From JAJTFW01 sp046330075 (GTDB lineage Bacteria > Bacteroidota > Bacteroidia > AKYH767-A > OLB10): a stretch of 64,000 nt of DNA. Location of the stretch: positions 159,777 to 223,776 of the forward strand of contig JAXLTL010000005.1 in NCBI GenBank assembly GCA_046330075.1, in the 5' to 3' direction. Shown in pieces: positions 1-8,085 of the stretch. Numbering within the stretch: the stretch's first letter is position 1; each line of letters starts with the position of its first letter. A model generated the notes under the pieces. It was not told where the DNA came from, made no database searches, and saw nothing but the letters and a program-made list of their open reading frames with translations. The translations under genes and the position numbers were made by a program.

Positions 1-78
1 CTCTCGATTTTCAGGTCGTGATTTTGCTCGCTTAATTGCATCTACCCAAATTCTATAATAGATTCCTAACATAGACAT
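1..78 (-). CDS. Partial small protein at the left edge (5' end only)
   Basis: An open frame starts at an ATG at base 78 (minus strand) and runs off the window after 26 codons, reading MSMLGIYYRIWVDAIKRAKS and a few more residues. The aromatic, basic start (YYRIWVD) looks like real protein rather than random sequence, and it follows the small gene at 151-741 on the same strand at close distance. By position it could be one more accessory gene of the Rhs tip island. Function unknown; only the N-terminus is visible. Confidence 0.45.
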   Translation of the reverse strand, partial: MSMLGIYYRIWVDAIKRAKSRPENRE

Positions 79-150
79 AAAATTACCTAAAATAAAATTA
101 ATTAGTTCACACCATATAAATCACCTTCATTCAAAGGTCAATTCTATTTC

Positions 151-741
151 TTACAACTCAAATATATGAAGGAATTTACTTTTTAAGATGCTTTGATTTA
201 AAACTGTGTCATTCACCACTAATCTTTCATTGAACGTTCCGTTAACCATTGAATTAAAAATCTCCATCCCGATTTTATTATATCCCATAAAATCTCCCAA
301 TTTCACCTTACCACGATATGAAATCCAATTCTCGCAATTATCTAATTTGATAATAGTTACAGCACTTGAATTATCGGGACAAATTTCCATGTTGATCGTT
401 ATGTATTCTTGAACCTTTATCTCTTTATCAATCTTATAATATTCGAACCAACCTAATGCCTCCGGCTTTTCATCAACTATTTTATAATAGACATCCAAGC
501 TCTCTGTTCTATTTATTTTCCAATGTCTTAATATTTCCTGAGTCCGATTTTTAACTAACAAATCACATTCCTTTACTTCACAATATTCGTCAAGAAAGTG
601 TTTCAACAAATTGGCCTTGTATTTACCTTCACCATTTTGAATATTATAATAAACATAGTTTTCGCCCCTGTTGTTAAGAAATAAAAATATAAAAAGCAAA
701 ATAATCAAAAATGCAAGACTTATCTGAACTCCCCTTTTCAT
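151..741 (-). CDS. Hypothetical membrane-anchored protein, candidate immunity protein for the Rhs tip at 743-1225
   Basis: 196 residues. The N-terminus (MKRGVQISLAFLIILLFIFL) is a short basic stretch followed by one hydrophobic segment, so the protein is either anchored in the inner membrane or exported; the rest is soluble and has no motif I recognise. Its ATG follows the TAA of the upstream Rhs fragment after a single base (TAA-A-ATG), which implies translational coupling. In polymorphic toxin systems the gene directly behind the toxin tip is normally the immunity gene, so that role is inferred from position alone. The region is A+T-rich compared with the housekeeping genes further right. 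Confidence 0.6.
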   Translation of the reverse strand: MKRGVQISLAFLIILLFIFLFLNNRGENYVYYNIQNGEGKYKANLLKHFLDEYCEVKECDLLVKNRTQEILRHWKINRTESLDVYYKIVDEKPEALGWFEYYKIDKEIKVQEYITINMEICPDNSSAVTIIKLDNCENWISYRGKVKLGDFMGYNKIGMEIFNSMVNGTFNERLVVNDTVLNQSILKSKFLHIFEL

Positions 742-742
742 T

Positions 743-1225
743 TTACTTCCCGTTAACAGGTGTCACTTTATCACTATTTACTCTTATTGGTGTGCCATTC
801 TCATCAATCTTTATTGGACCAATTGATGAAAATTTATACCCATTAAATAAAGACCATTTGCCGACAAATTGCTTAGCCAAATTATAATATACTTTTCTAG
901 CATCAGTATTTGCAGTAAGCACTAGGCCTCCATTAGTGAACATATTTGAGGATATTGGTGTTAGTCCTTTATTACCGCTTGATTGCTTTACTACGCTATC
1001 CAGCAACAAATCAGAATTAATTATTGGGTTATTTGCTAAAATTGCATAATTTGAAATTAATGGATTTGGCCTAGGATCTTCATTCCATGGTTTTCCTAAC
1101 CGCGTGTCATATTCTCCATATAATGCTGTATAGTGATTTCCTTCAACACTAATATTATTTTCCATCTCAATTCCGTTAAATCCAACACGACAATCATCAA
1201 AAGTGTACTCACGTCCCGGCATCAT
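743..1225 (-). CDS. Orphan Rhs core/C-terminal tip (cassette C), candidate toxin
   Basis: 160 residues. Residues about 13-72 are a diverged RHS-repeat-associated core: FNGIEMENN, then GNHYTALYGEYDTRLGKPW and an aspartate-proline, then a SNYAILANNPI segment, which follows the family pattern FNG..E - GN.Y - YD.RLGR - DP - Y....NP. The last 80 or so residues are unrelated and short and would be the variable tip. No Rhs body is present upstream; the frame simply starts with two ATGs before the core. This is the layout of a displaced (orphan) Rhs tip kept as a recombination donor. Activity of the tip is unknown. The core is more decayed than in cassette B (DPRP instead of a full DPLA-type motif). 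Confidence 0.65.
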   Translation of the reverse strand: MMPGREYTFDDCRVGFNGIEMENNISVEGNHYTALYGEYDTRLGKPWNEDPRPNPLISNYAILANNPIINSDLLLDSVVKQSSGNKGLTPISSNMFTNGGLVLTANTDARKVYYNLAKQFVGKWSLFNGYKFSSIGPIKIDENGTPIRVNSDKVTPVNGK

Positions 1226-1245
1226 TGCTGTGCTGCCTTTGTTAG

Positions 1246-1644
1246 TTATGTCCCCGAATTTCTGCTGAACTTTCTAAATAAATAAATGCCCAATATAATG
1301 AATATTGGCCCTACTATGAATCCATTAATCTGCATACTGATGTCTTTTACGATATCATAAATTTTGAAAATTATTAATGCTAAACCTGTCGATATATTCA
1401 TGATCAAATAATACCATCGATTATTATATTCATTTACCTTATGCTTTCCATCATATTTAATAGTTTTATAAACCCCTGTTAAAATGAAAATTCCGCCTAA
1501 AACAAATCCATTCAATGGCATAGATCCGCCGTTTTTAGACAGATAAATTTGCAAGCCCACTGCAGCTAGGCCTGCAGTAAAATGGACAATAAAAATAAAC
1601 AACCGAGTATGCCGTCCAAAGAAAAAGTTATCTGGATTTATCAT
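1246..1644 (-). CDS. Four-helix integral membrane protein, candidate immunity protein for the Rhs tip at 1646-2566
   Basis: 132 residues with about four hydrophobic segments (residues ~13-33, ~43-60, ~77-97, ~106-124), arranged as two similar halves: each half has an amphipathic stretch followed by a segment like MPLNGFVLGGIFILTGVY or MQINGFIVGPIFIILGIY. The internal duplication is clear by eye. The ATG follows the stop of the Rhs tip after one base (TAA-G-ATG). A polytopic membrane immunity protein would suit a toxin that attacks the membrane, but this is inference from context. No named family recognised. Confidence 0.6.
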   Translation of the reverse strand: MINPDNFFFGRHTRLFIFIVHFTAGLAAVGLQIYLSKNGGSMPLNGFVLGGIFILTGVYKTIKYDGKHKVNEYNNRWYYLIMNISTGLALIIFKIYDIVKDISMQINGFIVGPIFIILGIYLFRKFSRNSGT

Positions 1645-1645
1645 C

Positions 1646-2566
1646 TTAGTTTTTAACTTGTTTCATAATCAACCCTGTACCAATTTTATACTTTATGCCA
1701 ATTCCCCCCAATAAAGAAAAACTTGTTCTCGGAAACAAAATATGTATGTATACGTTGTTCCTTTCAATCATTTTATTATCATAATTGCCATAAGTTAGTG
1801 TCAAACTTTTCGCCGCATCATCTCCCATGCCTGCAGTTGTGTGTGCTGTACGAGTCCGTTCAAATGTTACTCCACCGCCAAATTTGCATCCAAACTCTCT
1901 TTTAATTTCAGTCCCATTATTTTTTCCAAACCATTTTAGGCCGCTGTTCACTTCCCGTCCATTAATATACTGAGAGGAATTGGAAAATAAACTTACACTT
2001 CCTGCGTTAATTGTAAATTCGAAATTGTATCCGCTACAAGAAAACTCAAATTCACCTTGAGCACCTGCGGTTACTTCAACCTTGCTATCAGTAAATCTTT
2101 CCCACTTGATATATCCGGCCTCAATCCATTGCGTCAATTTATCATTATATACTTTAGTATCAATTGTACCTGTCTTATCTCCAATGTTTTCCCAGATTTT
2201 AGAATCTTCCATTTGTTCATCAAGTACCGTTACAACTTTCCAATTCTTATCCTCGGTTTCTCTTATTAATTTTTCATCTTCACATCTTGTTGCAGTATTG
2301 CCTAACGGATCATAATTACATGCCGGATTCAATGTTAATACTGAATAGTCGCTTAAACTAATCTGTGGAACCGGATCCACATTCCACCTCCTCCCCAATC
2401 GTGTATCATACTCCCAATACAGTGCGGTGTTATGATTTCCTGTTCCGGTGATTTCATCCGTGCGTTCCTGCCCATTAAAGGAGAAACGGTATGGGACATT
2501 AAAAAGTGCGTTATAGACTCCGGAAAGGCCGGAAAAGGTGGTATTTTGCCTGGGGTGCGAGTGCAT
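1646..2566 (-). CDS. Orphan Rhs core with C-terminal tip (cassette B), candidate toxin
   Basis: 306 residues. Residues about 28-92 carry a well-preserved Rhs-associated core: FSFNGQERTDEITG, GNHNTALYWEYDTRLGRRW, NVDPVPQ, then Y-S-V-L-T-L-NP and DPLGN. The remaining ~210 residues form the variable part, with charged helices (DKNWKVVTVLDEQMED) followed by a glycine-rich, probably beta-rich end. No toxin family was recognised. The frame begins abruptly at the end of an Rhs repeat-like stretch and has no filament body, so it cannot work as a stand-alone Rhs. It is followed after one base by a four-helix membrane gene. Codon and base composition are A+T-rich relative to genes right of 4.4 kb. Confidence 0.7.
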   Translation of the reverse strand: MHSHPRQNTTFSGLSGVYNALFNVPYRFSFNGQERTDEITGTGNHNTALYWEYDTRLGRRWNVDPVPQISLSDYSVLTLNPACNYDPLGNTATRCEDEKLIRETEDKNWKVVTVLDEQMEDSKIWENIGDKTGTIDTKVYNDKLTQWIEAGYIKWERFTDSKVEVTAGAQGEFEFSCSGYNFEFTINAGSVSLFSNSSQYINGREVNSGLKWFGKNNGTEIKREFGCKFGGGVTFERTRTAHTTAGMGDDAAKSLTLTYGNYDNKMIERNNVYIHILFPRTSFSLLGGIGIKYKIGTGLIMKQVKN

Positions 2567-2778
2567 TAGTGCTAAGGTAGGGAAAATCTCTTATTTAAGC
2601 TAGTGGGAAATGCCTACTTGTATAATTCACTAGGATATATTGTCACTCCATTTCTTATCCTCTTGTGCAGTTAAAGTTATAGTTCGGTTTAAATGAACTA
2701 ACTTCATGAAACACTCTCAAACAGCAAAACTTATGGTTCTTAAACTTCCACACTTTATAAAAGGTTATCATAAAAACA

Positions 2779-3213
2779 CTAATTTAATTTTTCTAAAGAA
2801 TCGATAAAACCTTCATATAGCTTCTTATTATGCTTAGTCCACCCACTATCTATAGTTGTTGAATCAATGTAGTGAATACAGAACATTTTATCGTTCATAA
2901 AGGTTCGTTTATAAGAGTAGGTTCCATCAGCATTAAAATTTGTTATCGTTATTAGCTTCCCTTTTTCATAACATTTTTCAATATACAACGAATTGTTTTT
3001 ATATAATTTCACTGTTCCATTTCTATATCCCATATTTAAATCACCCGTTTGTAGTATTTCTTCATTTAAATAAATAAAATATGGTCCATGCAAAGTATCA
3101 TTTCTATAATTCAAAATATACTTTAATCCATTTTCTTTAAGAACAACTTTTGTCCCGTTTTTACCGGTTTGCGTTAAAATTAATAGGCTTATGATTAACA
3201 TTATTAGTTTCAT
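2779..3213 (-). CDS. Exported MORN/YwqK-like protein, candidate immunity protein for the broken Rhs tip
   Basis: 144 residues when started at the ATG at 3213. That start is chosen because the preceding toxin frame ends with TAA at 3217-3215 one base before it, and because it gives a clean signal peptide (MKLIMLIISLLILTQTGKNG). The mature part has short repeats of the type L-x-Y-x-N-x-T-L-H-G-P-Y and Y-R-N-G-T-V-K-L-Y, resembling the antitoxin-like MORN/YwqK repeats that are common in Bacteroidota and in immunity positions. A frame extending upstream to 3237 overlaps the toxin frame and is less likely. Exact partner and target are unknown. Confidence 0.6.
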   Translation of the reverse strand: MKLIMLIISLLILTQTGKNGTKVVLKENGLKYILNYRNDTLHGPYFIYLNEEILQTGDLNMGYRNGTVKLYKNNSLYIEKCYEKGKLITITNFNADGTYSYKRTFMNDKMFCIHYIDSTTIDSGWTKHNKKLYEGFIDSLEKLN

Positions 3214-3214
3214 A

Positions 3215-4187
3215 TTATCGTGTTTGGGGTTCAGCATCTATTACTGGTAATTGAACCAGACCAGCATCCTTTTTCTCCATTGGAGTTACAGTTAGTCGTT
3301 CTAATGTTCTCCATCTGAACCAACTATTTCTTAAGTTTTGATAATGTTTAGTATATGGTATATCACCATATTAGTATTCTGACTCATCATAGTAGCCAGG
3401 TTGAGCTTGTAACACATTATACTTCATTAATGGTGAATAATCATACGCTGATTCATCCATTGGAATATTAATCATAGCATGACCGTTATAACTCCATAAA
3501 TCTCCAGTATTGCCTTGGTCTTGTGAAATTGGGACAGAGAAACCCAATTTTTCATCCATTAATGTATATGATCCTACGTTGTCTCTTAATCCTCCCGATC
3601 TTACACCATTTAATTGCTTTAAACCTTTGTAGAAATCATCAAAAGTTTCGAATCGCTCATCATTGGATGAAATTTCCCGATTAGTACCTGGGATAGTATA
3701 CTTCATCTCTGCTTTCATATACTCATGGTATTTTGCCCAAATATATAAAGGTAAATCTGCACAATTAAATTTAAGCTGATTTTCTTCTGAAGTTAATACT
3801 GTCAACATCGATAAAACGAAACTCATATATCCTTCAACTATAAAAACATTTTGTGCGTCATTTGGACCATCCCAGGCCTCTAATCCATCGAGATCAATAG
3901 CTTTAATTGGCCTGATACAAGCAAATTGATATGGTGTCAATTGTGGATAGCTAGCTGTAAGTGGATCAACACTAAAAAACCTTCCTAAACGGGAATCCAA
4001 GCTCAATAGTGCCTATGCGTGAGCTGCCGTACATATGGAATTCTTCCAGGTCCAACCGGCTTACGCTGTTGGCAAATTTGTATTGGTATTGATAGGTGGC
4101 CATGATATTGCCCTGTGCGTCGCGTACGTAAAAATCGGAAATATAATGATTCCGGTTGCCAGAGTTGGGGAAATAATGACGAACCAA
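3215..4187 (-). pseudogene. Broken Rhs fragment with tip domain (cassette A): internal deletion/frameshift and a nonsense codon
   Basis: Three pieces of one decayed reading frame. The first (4187-3972) reads as Rhs body: FYVRDAQGNIMATYQY, then EFHMYGSSRIG, a signature that normally precedes the core by many residues. The second frame begins at about 4006 with LDSRLGRFFSVDPLTASYPQ, the end of the core. The intervening FNG..E..DE stretch is absent and the frame changes, so an internal deletion is likely. The tip then contains NCADLPLYIWAKY and SYNGHAMINIP, a Cys and a His that could belong to a papain/NlpC-like fold (weak). A TAA at 3373-3371 interrupts it, but the same frame stays open and protein-like for 51 more codons (NLRNSWFRWRTLERL) to TAA 3217-3215. 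An open frame without a start also runs upstream of 4187. Confidence 0.65.
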
Positions 4188-4394
4188 ACTTTGATTATCT
4201 CCTATGAACCTAACTAAATTGAAAATTTGACAATCCTCGAAGAAAGGAGCAGTTAAAAAATATGCACCGATATTTCCAATGGCTAACGTACGAACCCAAA
4301 AATCACAATCATTTTATTAACTGACCATCAACCGTCATAACATTAAAACCATATTTAACAATAAAACACTTATAACATTTTAACATTTAAAACA

Positions 4395-5699
4395 CTATTT
4401 CGTCATCAACACATCTCTGTTTTCCATTGCTGTCTTAATCTTTTCAAAGTCGTTTCGTTCGAGGCGGGAGTAGAAAGAATATTGCAGCACTTCGCCTTCT
4501 TCCACATAGGTAAAGCGTACATCTCTGACTTCTGCCGCATTGTATTCGATGCTGATGAGGTTATCAATCGCGGCCTGAAAGAGGAGGCTGCCGGTGAAAA
4601 CAGAACGTACCATCACAAAGTCCTGATATATTTCTATCTGTTTGGCGCGCCGCAAAAAATCAACACACCCGCCGCAGAACATGATTCCGCCGACCGCCAT
4701 CATGAAAATGGATTGTCCGCTATATTCTCCTCTCAAAACAATCATAAAAAGGACGATGATCAGCAACGGCAGCAAAATGGATCCAATACCATAAAGTACG
4801 TTGTAATCAGTGGCCAGCCGTTTCCTTTCCAGTTGCTGTGGTGTGGGCTGGTTACTGATCCATTGCGGTGTGGGATCGGCAAACTTTTTTAAGCGCAGCG
4901 GATCCTGTCGCAGGAGTACCGTAAGATGGCGGTAAAGCAAGGGAAGTTGAGTAGAGAATCCTTCCGGGTCTTCGAAGAAGTGTTCTACGCTGACAGCAAA
5001 AAACTCTCTGGAGTTAGTACCGGCATATTCACGGAGGAAGTGTTGCTCTGATTCAGCGACTTCATCGGGGCCATGTTCCGCTACGACCAGCCATTTCTGA
5101 AAGTACTTGAAGAAATACGGATCACCTTGCCGAACTAATCGTGAAAGATCGAGCGCATGGGCCAGTTCGTGGAGTCCGAGGTTGAGTTTATCCGCCTCTG
5201 TCGCGATGCCTTCTTCAAAATGTTTCCACGATAATACGATCACACCTTTCACATTGGTTTCTCCGCGATGAAGTGCTCCTGTCGCCGTGCTGGTGTAGAT
5301 GTCGGGGTAGAGAATGAAGGTGTCGAAATGATCGAGGTAAAAGTCACGCAGACCGAAGGTGAGCTGTACCGCTGTTGCGCTGATCAGCGTGGCCATTTCT
5401 TCTGTCACTTCCAGTCCTTCGCGTCCTTCAAATGAATGGTGATTCATGAACAACGCGGTGCGGACCATAAACTGATTCTTCAGCTTCTGCGGCAATCGCT
5501 TGAAATAATCCACCCGCGTCTCGAGCAACGCACGCATCTTCGCATCTGGCGCCGCATCCCTGTAACTGGATTTGATGGCCCTGTCGCGCAACGAACGTTT
5601 TATCTTTTTAATCTCGTACGAAGCCGTGAACCACATGACCTCCAGAAAGAGATACAAAAACAATCCAACGCAAATGAACAGCAGAATCGCGGGAAGCAT
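4395..5699 (-). CDS. MtfA-like zinc metallopeptidase (M90 family) with membrane segments and a PH-like tail
   Basis: 434 residues. An N-terminal transmembrane helix (residues ~1-22) leads into a peptidase domain with the zinc motif HELAHALD (about residue 178) and the downstream REFFAVSVEHFFEDP stretch, whose glutamates match the conserved C-terminal ligand region of MtfA/M90 peptidases. Two further hydrophobic segments (~300-345) are followed by a ~90-residue domain with the pattern of a bacterial PH-like domain (EIYQDFVMVRS, LISIEYNAAEVRDV). E. coli MtfA is a soluble protease tied to the Mlc/PtsG glucose response; the membrane and PH-like additions make this a different architecture, so a shared role is not assured. 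A box GATCTTTG at 5709-5716 may be the promoter. Confidence 0.75.
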   Translation of the reverse strand: MLPAILLFICVGLFLYLFLEVMWFTASYEIKKIKRSLRDRAIKSSYRDAAPDAKMRALLETRVDYFKRLPQKLKNQFMVRTALFMNHHSFEGREGLEVTEEMATLISATAVQLTFGLRDFYLDHFDTFILYPDIYTSTATGALHRGETNVKGVIVLSWKHFEEGIATEADKLNLGLHELAHALDLSRLVRQGDPYFFKYFQKWLVVAEHGPDEVAESEQHFLREYAGTNSREFFAVSVEHFFEDPEGFSTQLPLLYRHLTVLLRQDPLRLKKFADPTPQWISNQPTPQQLERKRLATDYNVLYGIGSILLPLLIIVLFMIVLRGEYSGQSIFMMAVGGIMFCGGCVDFLRRAKQIEIYQDFVMVRSVFTGSLLFQAAIDNLISIEYNAAEVRDVRFTYVEEGEVLQYSFYSRLERNDFEKIKTAMENRDVLMTK

Positions 5700-5727
5700 A
5701 GGTGGTCAAAGATCAGAAAAATTGGTT

Positions 5728-5824
5728 CCGGTGGCTTCGGCTCCGCTCAGCCACCGGAAGGTGTCAAGTATTATCCGGTGGCTGAGCGGAGTCGAAGCCA
5801 CCGGATGCGGAGCCGAAGCCACCG
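5728..5824. repeat. Palindromic repeat cluster (GGTGGCT...AGCCACC family), three copies
   Basis: Copy 1 (5728-5757) has arms CCGGTGGCT/AGCCACCGG around an asymmetric centre; copy 2 (5775-5804) is its reverse complement with one base changed; a partial third copy covers 5805-5824. Each can form a stable hairpin. The same family recurs at 60911-61089. It sits between two divergently transcribed genes, so it is not an ordinary terminator. Confidence 0.8.
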
Positions 5825-5921
5825 ATAGCAGGGTTATCAAGATCGACCCGTTAATACTTCCGTTTGACGGCCCGTTAAATGCTTGTATTTGACCTTCCTA
5901 AATAGTAGGTTTGTTGGAGTT

Positions 5922-7286
5922 ATGAGCGAACTGGTTTTGGAAGAGACGAAGACTGATATATCTGGTATTCAAGGCGATAGCTGGACCGAAAGGACCTTGT
6001 CGGCGGCGGCAGTGCAGGAAAAAAGCCTGGCGTCGGGAACGAAGCAATTCAGCAACCTCGATCTGGCGCGCGAGCGTGCTGCTTTTATCCGCTGGAAGAC
6101 GATCGAGAACCTGGATAAGTACCTGATCGAGTTTGAATCGAATTTTATCAAGACCGGAGGTAAGGTCCTCTGGGCACAGGATATCACCGATGTACTGGAA
6201 GCGATCCTCGAGATCCTCAACAAAGCCAACGTGAAGAAGGTGGTGAAGTCGAAGACGAATACCGCGACTGAAATTGGTCTTTCTGCATTTCTGGATTCGC
6301 AAAATATCCGCTATCACGAAACCGATACCGGTGATTATATCGTGCAGGCGGCCGGTGAAGGACCTTCGCATATGGTGTTACCGGCAATGCATAAATCTAC
6401 ACAGGCGATCAGCGAAGTGTTGCGGGAAAAAGTGAAACTTAACGGCGACGTCTCACCGAAAGCCATGGTGCAGGCGATCCGTGAAGAACTGCGCGATAAA
6501 TTTCTCGAAGCCGAGGCGGGTATTACCGGTTGCAATTTCCTGCTCGCCGATCCGGGTGCTGTGGTGATCCTCGAGAATGAAGGGAATGCACAACTGACAG
6601 CCTCCCTGCCAAAAATACATATCGTTCTTGCGGGCATCGATAAGATGCTGCCCTCGATCAACGATCTCGATTTATTTCTGCCCTTGCTGAGTGCCTACGG
6701 TACGGGTCAAACCATCACGGCGTATAATTCCATCATCACCGGTCCGCGGCAGGCTGATGAATTAGACGGACCGGAAGAGTTATATGTAATCCTTCTCGAT
6801 AACGGCCGCAGCGATGTATTGGCGCATGAGCAGCAACGCGCAGCCATGACCTGCATTAAATGTGGCGCCTGTCAGACCGTTTGCCCGGTGTACCGCAGTG
6901 CCGGAGCCGCTGATTTTCCTTCTCCCATTGCCGCCGTTACCCTTCCCTTACAGCGTACCGAATACCAGCATCTCTCTTCCTCTTCTACACTCTGCGGAGC
7001 ATGCAAAGATGTTTGTCCGGTAAAAATTGATATTCCCCGTCTTCTCCTCGAAAACCGCAAGCATCTCGTGGATCAGGGACAAACGCCCAGAGGAGATAAG
7101 TGGTTTTATTATGCCTGGAAAAAAGCCATGCTCAAACGCGAGATCATGAGCTGGACAGGAGTGAATGCCCGTAAACATATCCTCGAAGGCCTTTTTAAAT
7201 CGAAAGATGGCAAACGCAAGATGCAACTCGGTGGCAAGGAGAAATCCTTTAACGAGTGGTATCGTGAAAAGATGAACTACAAATAA
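5922..7286 (+). CDS. LutB-like iron-sulfur protein (LUD domain plus two 4Fe-4S motifs)
   Basis: 454 residues from the ATG at 5922; GGAG a few bases upstream supports this start over an in-frame TTG at 5883. Residues ~60-300 form the LUD domain typical of lactate-utilisation proteins, with TGCNFLLADPGAVVILENEG. The C-terminal part has two cysteine clusters, CIKCGACQTVCP (about residue 314) and CGACKDVCPVKIDIP (about 364), each suited to a 4Fe-4S centre, followed by a tail like that of LutB/YkgF. In L-lactate oxidation LutB works with LutA and LutC; neither is next to it here, so the partners must be elsewhere or the role may differ. Downstream genes are on the same strand and closely spaced. 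Confidence 0.85.
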   Translation: MSELVLEETKTDISGIQGDSWTERTLSAAAVQEKSLASGTKQFSNLDLARERAAFIRWKTIENLDKYLIEFESNFIKTGGKVLWAQDITDVLEAILEILNKANVKKVVKSKTNTATEIGLSAFLDSQNIRYHETDTGDYIVQAAGEGPSHMVLPAMHKSTQAISEVLREKVKLNGDVSPKAMVQAIREELRDKFLEAEAGITGCNFLLADPGAVVILENEGNAQLTASLPKIHIVLAGIDKMLPSINDLDLFLPLLSAYGTGQTITAYNSIITGPRQADELDGPEELYVILLDNGRSDVLAHEQQRAAMTCIKCGACQTVCPVYRSAGAADFPSPIAAVTLPLQRTEYQHLSSSSTLCGACKDVCPVKIDIPRLLLENRKHLVDQGQTPRGDKWFYYAWKKAMLKREIMSWTGVNARKHILEGLFKSKDGKRKMQLGGKEKSFNEWYREKMNYK

Positions 7287-7309
7287 CAATTCACTCCAAC
7301 TTCCTGAAC

Positions 7310-7951
7310 ATGCTGAAGCGAAACATCCTGTTGTTGTTGTTACCCATTGCGCTGTTGCTGAACCTTGCTACAACAGTTATTCCTTCTCCGGATAATGCAG
7401 CTACTGATCCGGAGCTGGTGAACTTTTCGAAACTGCTGATCGGCGATTTCAACAGCAGCGAACAGGCAGCGAAGGACACCTCCTACTTCCACATCACACT
7501 CAGCATGACCAGGATCTGGGAAGATAAAACCGATGGTATCTGGCTGTATGTGGAACAGGCCATGGCCACGAAGCAGGATAAACCCTATCGTCAGCGTGTA
7601 TATCATCTGACCCATCCATCAAAGGAAATTTTCTCGAGTGATATTTTCATGCTTTCGAATGCTGCTGAGGTCGTCGGTCTGAAAAACGATCCCGCCAAAC
7701 GTGCATTACTTACGCCGGATAAAATCACCAGGAAAGAGGGTTGCACCGTCTATCTCTCAAATAAAAACGGCGTGTACGAAGGTGGCACGCGCGGAGCAGA
7801 ATGTCCCTCTGATTTACGCGGAGCGAAGTATGCCACCACGAAGATCCGGCTCACTGCGGACAGGCTCGAATCGTGGGACCAGGGTTTCGACTCCACCGGT
7901 ACACAGGTATGGGGTGCGACAAAAGGCGGATATATATTCATCCGTCAATAA
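7310..7951 (+). CDS. CpeT/CpcT-family protein, exported
   Basis: 213 residues with a signal peptide or anchor (MLKRNILLLLLPIALLLNLA). The mature part has the family pattern: LLIGDFNSSEQA near the start, IWLYVEQAM, PYRQRVYHL, and a C-terminal stretch ending in WGATKGGYIFIR. In cyanobacteria CpcT/CpeT attach bilins to phycobiliproteins; non-photosynthetic Bacteroidota carry homologues of unknown role, and no phycobiliprotein is visible here. The gene follows the LutB-like gene after 23 bases on the same strand, but nothing ties it functionally to that gene or to panC downstream. The family call is good; any lyase activity is not implied. Confidence 0.8.
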   Translation: MLKRNILLLLLPIALLLNLATTVIPSPDNAATDPELVNFSKLLIGDFNSSEQAAKDTSYFHITLSMTRIWEDKTDGIWLYVEQAMATKQDKPYRQRVYHLTHPSKEIFSSDIFMLSNAAEVVGLKNDPAKRALLTPDKITRKEGCTVYLSNKNGVYEGGTRGAECPSDLRGAKYATTKIRLTADRLESWDQGFDSTGTQVWGATKGGYIFIRQ

Positions 7952-8006
7952 CGGTCGCTGCCCAGGTTGAAACAGATGCTGCTGACCGGTATTTACCGAA
8001 GATGTG

Positions 8007-8014
8007 TATCTTTC
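8007..8014 (+). promoter_or_regulatory. Candidate -7 box (TATCTTTC) for panC
   Basis: One mismatch from the Bacteroidota -7 consensus TA-N2-TTTG, about 70 bases before the panC ATG and downstream of the preceding stop codon. It supports the short panC start at 8086 over the longer frame that begins inside the upstream gene. Confidence 0.4.
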
Positions 8015-8085
8015 GGCCGCTGAGCAGATCAAGCGATGCACCGTATGCCTTCACCCACATGCCCACTCCCGCTATTCCCTCTCTG

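Noticed and set aside
2682..2700. AGTTCGGTTTAAAT shared with 61127-61140
   Set aside because: A 14-base A+T-rich match could be chance; no longer shared context found.
3371..4006. Calling the tip a cysteine peptidase toxin
   Set aside because: Only a Cys in NCADL and a His in NGHAMIN point that way; the gene is also broken, so it was left as a hint.
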